DNA from: Mycobacterium sp. 852002-51057_SCH5723018
Lineage (GTDB): Bacteria; Actinomycetota; Actinomycetes; Mycobacteriales; Mycobacteriaceae
Direction: 5' to 3'
DNA length: 59,383 nucleotides
NCBI RefSeq assembly: GCF_001667035.1
Contig: NZ_LZIR01000086.1
Location: 1-59,383, forward strand
Position 1 is the stretch's first letter. Each line of letters opens with the position of its first letter. The notes under the pieces are model-generated. The model ran no database searches. It was not told where the DNA came from and was given only the letters and a program-made list of their open reading frames with translations. Below, piece after piece: positions 8,628 through 17,582 of the stretch. The position numbers were made by a program, and so were the translations under genes.

Positions 8628-10211
8628 GTGAGCTTCGCCAGCCCCTTCCCAGATGTCAGCATTCCCGACGTCCCCGTCTTCGACTACTTGTTCGATGGCA
8701 TCACCGACGCCGACCGCGAGCTCGTCGCGCTCGTGGAGGCGACGACCGGTGCCACGACACGCTACGGGGAGCTGATCGATCAAATCGAAGCATTCGCCGC
8801 GAATCTAGTCGCCCGCGGAGTTGGCGTCGGTGACGTGGTTGGGTTACTTTCGCCCAACAGCACAGCGTTCGCAGTCGCGTTTCACGGCATCCTGCGAGCA
8901 GGCGCGACCGCAACCACATTCAACGTGTTGTCGACCGTGGACGAAGTTGCACGGCAGTTGCGCGATTCACATGCTCGGATGATGCTGACCGTGGCTGAGC
9001 ACCGCGAGAAAGCCGAAACGGCCGTCGCGCAAATCGGACTCGCACAGGGCGAGGTGCTCATGCTCGACGACGTCGACCTCAGGTCGCAGCCGGCAGTTCA
9101 GTGCGCAGGCACCAGGAACTTCCATCCGGCCGACCACTTGGCGGTACTCCCCTACAGCTCCGGCACCACCGGTCTACCAAAGGGGGTGATGCTGACCCAC
9201 CGCAACCTGGTAGCCAACGCCGCCCAACTTCAACCCCTCAACGTCGTCGGTCCCAACGACGTCGTTCTGGCCGTGCTGCCGTTCTTCCACATATATGGGT
9301 TGTCGGTGCTGCTCACGGCTTCACTGGTGCCGCGCGCGAAGCTGGTCGTTATGCCTTCGTTCGACCTGGCCGCGTTCTTGCGCGCCATTCAGGATCACCG
9401 CTGCACCCGGGCATTTGTTGTCCCGCCGGTGGCCGTGGCGCTGGCTAAGCACCCAATGGTGGATTCCTATGACCTGTCCTCGCTCGGAGTCGTTATCTGC
9501 GGTGCCGCGCCACTAGACGCGGAACTCGCACGCGCGGTGGGAGCGCGCCTCGGTGTGGCGGTGTTGCAGGGCTTTGGAATGAGTGAACTGAGCGGAGTCG
9601 GCCACGGTATGCCGGTCGACCAGGGCCGGGATTCGGTAGGCGTTGTCGCGCAGTTGGATTCCTGCGGGTGGACTCTCCCGAACACGGTAAGCAAGCTCGT
9701 TGCGCCGCAGACCGGTGTCGAGATCCCGGTCCCCGACCAGGGTGTCAGCGCAGCCGGCGAGCTGTGGTTCAAGGGCCCGAATGTGATGCTCGGCTACCTC
9801 GGCAACGATGAGGCGACTGCCAACACCATCGACGGCGACGGGTTCCTGCATACGGGGGACCTGGCTTGCGTCGACGCCGACGGCTGTGTCTATATCGTCG
9901 ACCGCCTCAAAGAACTCATTAAATACAAGGGCTATCAGGTGGCGCCCGCTGAACTCGAGTCACTGTTGCTGACCCATCCTGCGATAGCGGATGCCGCGGT
10001 GGTTCCAGCCATAGACTCCGAGTCCGGCGAGGAGATCCCCAAGGCCTTTGTCGTCACCCAACCCTCCGCTTCGCTGACCGGCGCCGAGGTGATGGAGTTC
10101 GTGGCTAGAAGCGTCGCTCCATACAAAAAGATTCGTGACGTCGAATTCATTACCTTTATCCCGAAATCGGCATCCGGAAAGATTCTCCGCAAAGATCTGA
10201 GGGGTCGCTGA
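8628..10211 (+). CDS. Acyl-CoA / 4-coumarate-CoA ligase-like AMP-binding enzyme
   Basis: 527 residues, GTG start at 8628. The AMP-binding P-loop motif is YSSGTTGLPKGVMLTHRNL, the second motif GFGMSELSG, then HTGDLACVDADGCVYIVDR and the hinge LKELIKYKGYQVAPAELE. The C-terminal catalytic lysine lies in IPKSASGKILRKDL. This set is typical of 4-coumarate:CoA ligase-like enzymes, which adenylate a carboxylic acid and transfer it to CoA. Last gene of the three-gene run starting at 6919. With the GMC oxidoreductase and the acyl-CoA dehydrogenase-like enzyme nearby, it fits activation of an aromatic or branched acid for degradation. Confidence 0.92.
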   Translation: MSFASPFPDVSIPDVPVFDYLFDGITDADRELVALVEATTGATTRYGELIDQIEAFAANLVARGVGVGDVVGLLSPNSTAFAVAFHGILRAGATATTFNVLSTVDEVARQLRDSHARMMLTVAEHREKAETAVAQIGLAQGEVLMLDDVDLRSQPAVQCAGTRNFHPADHLAVLPYSSGTTGLPKGVMLTHRNLVANAAQLQPLNVVGPNDVVLAVLPFFHIYGLSVLLTASLVPRAKLVVMPSFDLAAFLRAIQDHRCTRAFVVPPVAVALAKHPMVDSYDLSSLGVVICGAAPLDAELARAVGARLGVAVLQGFGMSELSGVGHGMPVDQGRDSVGVVAQLDSCGWTLPNTVSKLVAPQTGVEIPVPDQGVSAAGELWFKGPNVMLGYLGNDEATANTIDGDGFLHTGDLACVDADGCVYIVDRLKELIKYKGYQVAPAELESLLLTHPAIADAAVVPAIDSESGEEIPKAFVVTQPSASLTGAEVMEFVARSVAPYKKIRDVEFITFIPKSASGKILRKDLRGR

Positions 10212-10332
10212 CATCCCGCTCAAGTATCAACACGCCCGCTCGCGATGCCCATCCGGAGCGGAAATGCAGCCATGACACGAAAGCCCGGCCTATCCAAATG
10301 ACCTGCTCTGGGACGAGTCTTCGGTCCTGAAC

Positions 10333-11019
10333 TCAATCGACCTGTCGGACACCGTCGTTGACGACGCGCCCGGCCACCCCGACCCAGCCCTCGGCGTTCC
10401 ACTCGGTTTCGATGACGGAGCCCTTGCCCTGGGTGATGCGCAGGTCGCGGCTGAGGTAGTCGGTGAGCCGCATCGCCGCCGAGCCGGTCGCCTCGTCCTC
10501 CGGCACGCCGAGGTTCGCGAAGAATCCCCGGGTGCGCAAGGCCCCGGCGGGCCGATCGACCCAGGCCCACAGGTAGTGCGCGGAGTCATCGGGAAAGTCG
10601 GCCGGGTCGGCGGCGAGAACCTCGTCCGCGGAGTCGAATTCGTGGATGCCCACCTCCGGCGCCCACTCCGAGCGGGCGCTGACGCCGGTCACGTCGTCCC
10701 GGCGGCTGACCTGCACGAGGCCGGCCGGCACCTGCAGCGTCTTGATCGGCCAACCGTTGTCGTGCAGCCACCACGCCGCGCCGACGGTGGGGTGCCCCGC
10801 GAACGGGATCTCGGCGCGCGGCGTGTATATCCTGACGTGCGCGGTGGCCGCGCCGGCGGCCGGAAGATCGATGAATACCGTTTCGGCGTAGCCCAATTGG
10901 GCCGCCAGCCGCTGTCGATCGGATGGTGCGACCGTCGCGGCGTCCACCACGCCGAGTGGATTACCGAAATTCCCGTCCGAGTCGGTGAACACGCGCAACA
11001 CCGTCACGTCGATGCCCAT
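10333..11019 (-). CDS. PhzF family phenazine biosynthesis-like epimerase/isomerase
   Basis: 228 residues, somewhat shorter than most PhzF proteins but close to the M. tuberculosis Rv2716 length as I remember it. PhzF/DapF-like fold features: a conserved Glu in LGYAETVFIDLP, the segment FAGHPTVGAAWWL, and the C-terminal EDEATGSAAMRLTDYL. Relatives are isomerases acting without cofactor through an acid/base Glu; the substrate here is unknown. It is the first gene of the M. tuberculosis-like gene order and marks the boundary with the accessory block on its left. Confidence 0.88.
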   Translation of the reverse strand: MGIDVTVLRVFTDSDGNFGNPLGVVDAATVAPSDRQRLAAQLGYAETVFIDLPAAGAATAHVRIYTPRAEIPFAGHPTVGAAWWLHDNGWPIKTLQVPAGLVQVSRRDDVTGVSARSEWAPEVGIHEFDSADEVLAADPADFPDDSAHYLWAWVDRPAGALRTRGFFANLGVPEDEATGSAAMRLTDYLSRDLRITQGKGSVIETEWNAEGWVGVAGRVVNDGVRQVD

Positions 11020-11052
11020 ATCCCGACTGTACGGCCCGGGTCAAAGGGATTA

Positions 11053-12093
11053 TCAGGTGGCGCTGCGCTCGTCGGAACCCATCGCGTTGAGCACGGCGAC
11101 GCGGGTGTCGGGGGGGCCCGTGACGGCATTCTCGCCGCCCCCGGAGCGGAGCAACTCGCGCAGCGCGGCTTGATCGTATTCGGCGGGCGCGGTGCTGTCG
11201 ATGAAGCGCTGGACGACGTCGATGAAGCGAGCGGGGTCGTCGTGAAATGGGAAGTGGCCGGAGCCCTGGAAGATCTCGAGGCGGGAGCCGGGCATCGCGG
11301 CGTGCGCCATCCAGGCGTGACGGACGGGGACCACCACATCCTTGGTGCCCCAGACGATCTGCACCGGGATGGCCTCGGTCAAATAACATCGGTCCAGCAT
11401 CGTCACGATCTGCCCGCGCCAGTCCACCACCGCCCGCAGGGTCCGGCTGAACGCCGCCGAGGCCGTCGGCTCCGGCAGGTCGTCGAGGATGCGCAGCACG
11501 TTGGGCAGGTCGTGGCCCAGCCCGGTCGATCCGATCGCCAGGCCCGCTATCCGCCCCGCCAGCTGAACCGCGGGCAGCACCAGCGGCAGCCGCAGCAGCG
11601 CCAGCGCCTCGCTGCCCATCGGCAAGGAGGCCAGCCGGAAGGCGACGTTGACGTCCTTGGTGACGCCGCCCGTGGCGACCAGGATCAGCCGGTCGACCAA
11701 ATGCGGGAACTGGTAGGCGAATTGCATGGCCACCCCGCCGCCCAGCGAATGCCCGACGATGGTCACCCGCTCGATCTCGAGCACGCTGAGCAGGTCACGC
11801 ATCCCGTTCGCGTAGGCGGCCGTCGAGTAGTCGGCGCGCGGTTTGTCGGATTTGCCGTGGCCCAGCAGGTCCGGCGCGATGACCGTGAATCGCTGGGCGA
11901 GCTTGGCCTGCACGGCGTTCCAGGTGGTGGAGTTGTCACCGATGCCGTGGATCAGCAGGATCGCCGGGCCGGAACCGGCGATGCGGTAGGCCCGCTTGTA
12001 ACCGTGAATGGTGCGGTACTCGAGCGTGGGTGCGGTTACCTCCCGCACCGGGCGAAGATTGCTCTTGCGCTTCCGCTCGGTCATCTCCGCCAA
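11053..12093 (-). CDS. Alpha/beta hydrolase (Rv2715-like)
   Basis: 346 residues. Catalytic motifs are complete: LLIHGIGDNSTTWNAV, the nucleophile elbow TIVGHSLGGGVAMQFA, the acid in IVWGTKDVVVPVRHAW and the histidine in FQGSGHFPFHDDPARF. The C-terminal tail is about 50 residues longer than in minimal hydrolases. A possible ribosome-binding site (GGCGGAG) precedes the ATG. It follows the PAC2 gene on the same strand with a gap of 36 bases, so the two are probably co-transcribed, and it is followed by the PhzF-like gene. Confidence 0.9.
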   Translation of the reverse strand: MAEMTERKRKSNLRPVREVTAPTLEYRTIHGYKRAYRIAGSGPAILLIHGIGDNSTTWNAVQAKLAQRFTVIAPDLLGHGKSDKPRADYSTAAYANGMRDLLSVLEIERVTIVGHSLGGGVAMQFAYQFPHLVDRLILVATGGVTKDVNVAFRLASLPMGSEALALLRLPLVLPAVQLAGRIAGLAIGSTGLGHDLPNVLRILDDLPEPTASAAFSRTLRAVVDWRGQIVTMLDRCYLTEAIPVQIVWGTKDVVVPVRHAWMAHAAMPGSRLEIFQGSGHFPFHDDPARFIDVVQRFIDSTAPAEYDQAALRELLRSGGGENAVTGPPDTRVAVLNAMGSDERSAT

Positions 12094-12129
12094 CCTTGGT
12101 GTCGGCCCGGGCTATGGGCGTTTAGGGAG

Positions 12130-13104
12130 TCACGCCTGGTCGTCGTCGTCGACCTTCTTCTCCGCCTGTTGGGCAAGGAATCGCTCGAACTCTGCGCCAA
12201 GCTCGTCGCCGCTAGGCAGGTCCCCGTCGCGAGTTAGTAACGACCTGTTCTCCTGAGCGTCGATGAACGCATCGTACTGGCGCTCGAGCGCGGCCACCAC
12301 TTGAGCCACCTCGGCGCTCGCCTCGACCTGCTCGTCGATCTTGGCGCGGATCTCGGCCGCCGCGTCGGTCAACGCGGACAACGGCAGCTCCAGCGATCCG
12401 CTCTTGGCGACCTGCTCGAGCAAGGCCTGTGCGGCGGCGGGGTAGTCGGTCTGGGTCAGGTAGTGCGGGACGTGCACGGTGAACCCGACCACCTCGTGGC
12501 CGTGCTGGGCCATCCGGTATTCCAGCAGGTTCGACGCGCTGCCGGGGACCTGGATCTCGGAGATCCACGGCTGGAAGTCGGCGATCAGTTCTTTGTCGTT
12601 GGAATGCGCCGTCAGCGTGATCGGGCGCGTGTGCGGGACGGCCATCGGGACCGTGCCCAGGCCAATGGTCCGCCGCACCCCCAGCCGCTCGGCCAGCAGC
12701 CGCACCGCGGTGATGAAGCGCTCCCACTTGAGGTCCGGTTCCATGCCGGCGAGCAACAGGAACGGCGTGCCGACGCTGTCGCGCAGCGCGTACAGGCTGA
12801 GTTCGGGATCGTCGTAGTTGGTGAAGTGATCGGTCTTGAAGGTCATCAACGGTCGGCGCGAGCGGTAATCCAGCAACTCGTCGATCGCGAACGACGCGAC
12901 CAGCTCGGTGTCCAGCGCGGCCCTCAGGTGGGTGGCGGCCAGGCGGATGGCGTGGCCGGCGTCGGAGTAGCCCTCCAGGGCGTGCACCAAAACGGGGCCC
13001 TGGCCGTCGGCCGTCGACAACTGGGGTGCCGGAAATTCCAGTTCGTACATGCCGAATTGTCCCGGCTGGTCGTACTCGTCGTCTGGGTTTTGATGGCGGG
13101 CCAT
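12130..13104 (-). CDS. PAC2 family protein (Rv2714-like)
   Basis: 324 residues. The PAC2 (proteasome assembly chaperone 2-like) domain is recognisable from MYELEFPAPQL, LVHALEGYSDAGHAIRLAA, GTVPMAVPHTRP and VHVPHYLTQTDYPAAA. It ends with a coiled, acidic C-terminus. Actinobacterial members are conserved but not well understood. The ATG at 13104 was chosen over upstream in-frame starts because a strong AAAGGAGGAC site lies just before it and homology begins there. First gene of a probable operon with the hydrolase at 11053. Confidence 0.88.
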   Translation of the reverse strand: MARHQNPDDEYDQPGQFGMYELEFPAPQLSTADGQGPVLVHALEGYSDAGHAIRLAATHLRAALDTELVASFAIDELLDYRSRRPLMTFKTDHFTNYDDPELSLYALRDSVGTPFLLLAGMEPDLKWERFITAVRLLAERLGVRRTIGLGTVPMAVPHTRPITLTAHSNDKELIADFQPWISEIQVPGSASNLLEYRMAQHGHEVVGFTVHVPHYLTQTDYPAAAQALLEQVAKSGSLELPLSALTDAAAEIRAKIDEQVEASAEVAQVVAALERQYDAFIDAQENRSLLTRDGDLPSGDELGAEFERFLAQQAEKKVDDDDQA

Positions 13105-13322
13105 CGGGGTGTCCTCCTTTCGGGGGTCTCTCCAGGGTGCCCTGTCAAGTGTCCCCCGAATCAACGGGCACCCATTATGGAACAGCGAACTCGTGACCGC
13201 CTTTTTGTTCGAAACGCGGCGACGCGCGAACATAATCCGCCATTCGCCGGGCAAACCCCTCGGCACGCGCCGACGCCGGGAATTCCGCCTGCCACCCCCT
13301 GGTCAGGCATGATGGACACCAA

Positions 13323-14150
13323 ATGTCCATCCGGATCGTGTTGCTGTGCTCGGGGGTCTGCCTGGCGACGTTGTTGACGTCGTGCATCCGGCCCGCCGAC
13401 CCTGCGGCGCGCCCTACCATCACCGCTCCCGTGGCTACCGGCCCGGTGGTCCAGCGCCTCAGCCAGCCCCAGCAGAAGGCGGTCGCGGGTCCTGTGGACC
13501 CGGACAGGCGCGTCGGCGCGATCTTCATCAACGACGGCCCCCTGCACGTCTGCACGGGCGCCGTGGTGCACTCGGCGACCGGAAACCTGGTGATGACCGC
13601 GGCGCACTGCCTGGCCGGGGCCGCCAAGCTGATCTTCGTCCCGGGTTTCGCCGGCGATGCCGCGCCCGCTCCCGCCGACATGTGGAAGGCCGACGCGGTC
13701 TACCTCGATCCGCGCTGGACAGGCGGCAAGGATCCGCACGCCGACTACGCGATCGCGCGGGTCAGCAACGACGCCGGTGTTTCGGTCGAGTCACACGTAG
13801 GCCTGGCGCTGACGCTGGGCACCGCGCCCCCTCCGGGCAGTCACGTCACGGTGATGGGCTATCCGGCCGGCGTCGGTGGCTCACCCGTCGGCTGTCAGGC
13901 CAGCACCTCGGTCAACGACGCCGGGTTCCCCTCGTTTCCCTGCGAAGGGCTGGTGGACGGCACCAGCGGCGCGCCCTGGGTCAGCGGCACCATGCTGACG
14001 GGCCTGATCGGCGGCTTCGAACGGGGCGGGTGCGCCACCAATGTGTCCTACTCGGCCCCGTTCGACGCGCAAACCGCGCAGCTGCTGGCCCGCGCCGAGG
14101 CCGGCGGCCCCGGCGACCCCATCCCGAACGACCTCGACGACAGCTGCTGA
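13323..14150 (+). CDS. Lipoprotein trypsin-like serine protease
   Basis: 275 residues. The N-terminus is a lipoprotein signal with lipobox LTSC near residue 21. The chymotrypsin-fold catalytic triad is present: His in VMTAAHCLAG, Asp in HADYAIARV and Ser in DGTSGAPWVSG. Pairs of cysteines (GCQAS, FPCEG, GCATN, the final C) may form disulfides. The enzyme should act at the cell surface; its substrate is unknown. It sits convergent to sthA, whose stop is only 3 bases from its own, and 218 bases from the divergent PAC2 gene. I do not recall this gene at the M. tuberculosis equivalent position. Confidence 0.87.
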   Translation: MSIRIVLLCSGVCLATLLTSCIRPADPAARPTITAPVATGPVVQRLSQPQQKAVAGPVDPDRRVGAIFINDGPLHVCTGAVVHSATGNLVMTAAHCLAGAAKLIFVPGFAGDAAPAPADMWKADAVYLDPRWTGGKDPHADYAIARVSNDAGVSVESHVGLALTLGTAPPPGSHVTVMGYPAGVGGSPVGCQASTSVNDAGFPSFPCEGLVDGTSGAPWVSGTMLTGLIGGFERGGCATNVSYSAPFDAQTAQLLARAEAGGPGDPIPNDLDDSC

Positions 14151-14153
14151 GCC

Positions 14154-15560
14154 TCAGCGGCGGAACTGGCTGAGCGCGCGCATCTTGTTCGTCACGTCCA
14201 GCGCGGCGACCTTGTAGGCCTCGGAGAACGTCGGAAAGTTGAACACCGCGTCGACCAGGTAGTCAACGGTGCCGCCGCAGCCCATCACGGCCTGGCCGAT
14301 GTGCACCATCTCGGTGGCGCTGGTGCCGAAGATGTGTACCCCGAGCAGCTTGCGATCCTCGGTCGACACCAGCAGCTTGAGCATGCCGTAGGAGTCTCCG
14401 GCAATCTGGCCGCGGGCCAGCTCCTTGTATCGCGCGACCCCCACCTCGTAGGGAACCGAGTTCTTGGTCAGCTCCACCTCGGTGGCCCCGACGTAGGAGA
14501 TCTCGGGGATCGAATAGATGCCGATGGGCTGCAGGTCGGTGATGCCGTCGCACGCTTCCCCGAACGCGTGGTAGGCGGCGAGGCGTCCCTGTTCCATCGA
14601 GGTGGATGCCAGCGCGGGGAAGCCGATCACGTCGCCGACGGCGTAGATGTGTTCCACCTTGGTCTTGAACTTGTCATCGACCCAGATGCGTCCGCGCCCC
14701 TCGACCTCGAGGCCGGCGTTGTGCAGATCGAGGTGATCGGTCTGGCCCTGGCGGCCCGCGGAGTACATGACCGTCTCGGCGGGAATCTGCTTGCCGCTGG
14801 CCAAGGTGGTGACGGTGCCCGCGGCACCGACGTCGACCGCGGTCACCTCCTCACCGAACCGGAAGGTCACCGCCAGGTCACGCAGGTGGAACTTGAGCGC
14901 CTCGACCACCTCGGGATCGCAGAAGTCCAGCATGTCGTCCCGCTTTTCCACGACGGTCACCTTGGTGCCCAGCGCGGCGAACATCGAGGCGTACTCGATG
15001 CCGATCACGCCGGCACCGACGACGACCATCGAGGCCGGCAGCGATTTGAGATCGAGGATCCCGTCGGAGTCGAGTACCCGGTCCTCGTCGAACTCGACCC
15101 CGGACGGTCGTGCCGGCCTGGTGCCGGTGGCGATGACGATGTATTCGCCGCTGACCGTGGTCATCTCCCGGCGGCCCGGGTCTTCGACGACGATGGTGTG
15201 CTGGTCGACGAAGCGGCCGTGACCGATCAGCAGGTCGATCCGGTTGCGCATCAACTGGTTGCGCACCACGTCGATCTCCTTGCCGATCACATGCTGGGTC
15301 CGCGCCAGCAGGTCGGCCGGGGTGATCCGGTCCTTCACGCGGTAGCTGGCCCCGTAGAGCTCGCGCTGGTTCATCCCGGTGAGGTAAAGCACCGCCTCAC
15401 GCAGCGTCTTTGACGGGATCGTGCCCGTGTTGACGCACACCCCGCCCAGCATTCGGCCGCGCTCGATGATGGCGACAGACTTGCCAAGCTTGGCCGAGGC
15501 GATGGCCGCCTTCTGGCCGCCCGGTCCCGAACCGATGACGACGATGTCGTACTCCTGCAT
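14154..15560 (-). CDS. sthA: Soluble pyridine nucleotide transhydrogenase
   Basis: 468 residues from ATG 15560, the same length I recall for the M. tuberculosis protein; the open frame runs further upstream to 15608. Pyridine nucleotide-disulfide oxidoreductase fold: FAD motif DIVVIGSGPGGQKAAIASA, then GGVCVNTGTIPSKTLREAV, where the second redox cysteine is replaced by Thr, the mark of SthA rather than lipoamide dehydrogenase. A second NAD(P) motif reads VVVGAGVIGIEYASMF, and the FAD-binding IYAVGDVIG follows. The enzyme moves reducing equivalents between NADPH and NAD+. Divergent from the DUF4192 gene. Confidence 0.95.
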   Translation of the reverse strand: MQEYDIVVIGSGPGGQKAAIASAKLGKSVAIIERGRMLGGVCVNTGTIPSKTLREAVLYLTGMNQRELYGASYRVKDRITPADLLARTQHVIGKEIDVVRNQLMRNRIDLLIGHGRFVDQHTIVVEDPGRREMTTVSGEYIVIATGTRPARPSGVEFDEDRVLDSDGILDLKSLPASMVVVGAGVIGIEYASMFAALGTKVTVVEKRDDMLDFCDPEVVEALKFHLRDLAVTFRFGEEVTAVDVGAAGTVTTLASGKQIPAETVMYSAGRQGQTDHLDLHNAGLEVEGRGRIWVDDKFKTKVEHIYAVGDVIGFPALASTSMEQGRLAAYHAFGEACDGITDLQPIGIYSIPEISYVGATEVELTKNSVPYEVGVARYKELARGQIAGDSYGMLKLLVSTEDRKLLGVHIFGTSATEMVHIGQAVMGCGGTVDYLVDAVFNFPTFSEAYKVAALDVTNKMRALSQFRR

Positions 15561-15674
15561 CGAACCCATGGGATAGACGATAAGGCCCACAGTCGAGACT
15601 TTCTCCACAGACGAGCGGCTCGATCCCGTTGCGCGAGCGCCGTTTGACGGTGCCCGCCGTCAGCGTGGGTGCTC

Positions 15675-16733
15675 ATGACGACGCATCGACCCGATTTCGA
15701 ACTCAACCGCCCCGGAGCGCTGATCGCCGCGCTACCCGCCGTTCTCGGCTTCGTCCCGGAAAGTTCATTGGTCCTGGTCTCGGTGGACGACGGTGAACTG
15801 GGGTCGGTGCTTCGGGCCGACCTGTCCGAGGAGATGGACGAGCAGGTTGGGCACCTCGCCGAAATCGCCGCCGCGGCCAGGCCCGAGGCGGCGATCGCGG
15901 TGATCGTGGACGCCGACGGCGCGCGCTGCCCGGGATGCAACGAGGAATACCGCCAGCTGTGCGCGACGCTGGCAGAGTCGTTGGCGCAGCACGACATTGA
16001 GCTGTGGGCCGCCCACGTGGTGGATCGGGTGGCCCTGGGCGGGCGCTGGCATTGCGTGGACGGCTGCGGTGCCGGCGGCGCGGTGGAGGATCCCTGCGCC
16101 TCGCCGCTGGCCGCCGCGGCGGTGCTCGACGGCAGGCGGCTCTACGCGCGCCGCGCCGACCTGCAGGCTGTCATCGCGGTCGACGACCCGGCGCGCAGCG
16201 CCGCGCTTGCCGAGACGATCACGCGGCAGGCCGCGACGCGGGAGGCGGCGCGCCGCGCCAATCCTGCGCAGTGCCGGCGCCGCGACGTGAAGAACGCGAT
16301 GGCCGCCGCCTCGCGGATCGCCGCCGGGCAGACGCTGTCCGACGGCGAACTGGCGCAGCTCGGCTGCGCCCTGAGCGACGTGCAGGTGCGCGACACCCTG
16401 TATGCGCTGGCGGTGGGCGAGCGCGCCGGCGACGCCGAGTCGCTGTGGGCGCTGCTGTCGCGCACCCTGCCCCCGCCGTGGCGGGTCGAGGCGTTGGGGT
16501 TGCTCGCGTTCAGCGCCTACGCCCGCGGCGACGGCCCGCTCGCCGGGGTGTCGCTGGACGCCGCGCTGCGCTGCGACCCCGACCATCGGATGGCGGGCAT
16601 GCTGGACCGGGCGTTGCAGTCGGGCCTGCGGCCCGAGCGCATCCGGGAACTTGCGGTCACCGGCTACCGCCTGGCCAAGCAATTGGGGGTGCGGCTCCCG
16701 CCGCGACGGGCGTTCGGGCGCCGGGCGGGGTAG
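15675..16733 (+). CDS. DUF4192 protein (Rv2712c-like)
   Basis: 352 residues from ATG 15675; an in-frame start two codons upstream is possible. The DUF4192 signature at the N-terminus reads LNRPGALIAALPAVLGFVPE then SSLVLVSVDDGELG. DUF4192 proteins are widespread in actinobacteria and have no assigned biochemical activity. The C-terminal half is rich in Ala and Arg and mostly helical by composition. Divergent from sthA, and convergent with ideR, whose end is 28 bases away. Confidence 0.85.
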   Translation: MTTHRPDFELNRPGALIAALPAVLGFVPESSLVLVSVDDGELGSVLRADLSEEMDEQVGHLAEIAAAARPEAAIAVIVDADGARCPGCNEEYRQLCATLAESLAQHDIELWAAHVVDRVALGGRWHCVDGCGAGGAVEDPCASPLAAAAVLDGRRLYARRADLQAVIAVDDPARSAALAETITRQAATREAARRANPAQCRRRDVKNAMAAASRIAAGQTLSDGELAQLGCALSDVQVRDTLYALAVGERAGDAESLWALLSRTLPPPWRVEALGLLAFSAYARGDGPLAGVSLDAALRCDPDHRMAGMLDRALQSGLRPERIRELAVTGYRLAKQLGVRLPPRRAFGRRAG

Positions 16734-16761
16734 CTAGTTGGTCGCCGCCATCTGCACTGGG

Positions 16762-17451
16762 TCAGACCTTTTCGACCTTGACCGCGTGCGCCATCGCGTG
16801 CGGCAGGGTGACCTTCTCGTGGCCCGGGATGAGAATCGTGACCCCGGCCGGACCGGTCTCGACGGTCACCCGCGCGTTGGGCACCACGCCGGCGTCCTTC
16901 AGGCGGGTGATCAGATCGATGTCGCCCTGGACGTGTTCGGTGAGCTGGCGCACGACCACCGCCACCGGCGACCCGCCGGGCAGCTCGGTCAGCCGCACGA
17001 GGTTGGCGTCCTCGGCGCCGAACTCCGGGCCCACGCCCAAATCCAGCAGACCCGGGATCGGGTTGCCGAACGGGGAGGTGGTCGGGTGGTTGAGCACCTT
17101 GACCAGCCGGCGTTCGACGTCCTCGCTCATCACGTGCTCCCACCGGCACGCCTCGGCGTGAACTTCCTCCCACGGCAACCCGATGACGTCGACGAGCAGT
17201 CGTTCGGCGAGGCGGTGCTTGCGCATCACCGCGATGGCCAGCGCCCGGCCCTTGTCGGTGAGCTCGAGGTGGCGGTCCCCGGCGACGTGGAGCAATCCGT
17301 CGCGCTCCATGCGCGACACGGTCTGGCTGACGGTCGGGCCGCTCTGGTCGAGGCGTTCTGCGATCCGGGCACGCAGCGGCGTGACGCCCTCTTCCTCGAG
17401 GTCGTAAATGGTCCGCAGGTACATCTCGGTCGTATCAACCAGGTCGTTCAT
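16762..17451 (-). CDS. ideR: Iron-dependent repressor IdeR (DtxR family)
   Basis: 229 residues. The N-terminal winged helix begins MNDLVDTTEMYLRTIYDLEE with ARIAERLDQSGPTVSQTVSR as recognition helix region. The metal-site residues of DtxR/IdeR are present: Met near position 10, the dimerisation segment HRLAERLL and the cluster EVHAEACRWEHVMSEDVE holding Cys, Glu and His. The C-terminal SH3-like domain follows. In mycobacteria IdeR represses siderophore genes and activates iron storage genes when iron is plentiful. ATG 17451 was chosen because homology starts there, although the frame extends upstream. Downstream of sigB on the same strand, separated by a hairpin. Confidence 0.96.
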   Translation of the reverse strand: MNDLVDTTEMYLRTIYDLEEEGVTPLRARIAERLDQSGPTVSQTVSRMERDGLLHVAGDRHLELTDKGRALAIAVMRKHRLAERLLVDVIGLPWEEVHAEACRWEHVMSEDVERRLVKVLNHPTTSPFGNPIPGLLDLGVGPEFGAEDANLVRLTELPGGSPVAVVVRQLTEHVQGDIDLITRLKDAGVVPNARVTVETGPAGVTILIPGHEKVTLPHAMAHAVKVEKV

Positions 17452-17523
17452 CCAGCACCCTCCGTTGACGCTGAGTCTACTTGGCCAGCTGCGTGAATGG
17501 GTGTAACGGTTCCTAGGCAAGCA

Positions 17524-17553
17524 GTATGCCCGCCGCTGACGCGGCGGGCATAC
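17524..17553 (-). terminator. Intrinsic-type terminator hairpin after sigB
   Basis: A perfect 13-bp stem (GTATGCCCGCCGC paired with GCGGCGGGCATAC) with a 4-base loop. It lies 29 bases past the sigB stop codon and before ideR. There is no strong T-run, as is common for mycobacterial terminators. It should end or attenuate sigB transcripts before ideR. Confidence 0.7.
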
Positions 17554-17582
17554 CGTCTTGCTACCTGGCTCTAGTGGGAGGC

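Noticed and set aside
10576..12237. 553-codon plus-strand open frame
   Set aside because: It is the mirror of the PhzF-like and hydrolase genes, which have catalytic motifs on the minus strand. Its composition (rich in His, Gln, Arg, Gly) is typical of a shadow frame in high-GC DNA.
13323..14150. Reading the protease as a phage or plasmid gene
   Set aside because: GC content and third-position bias match neighbours and no other mobile genes are near.
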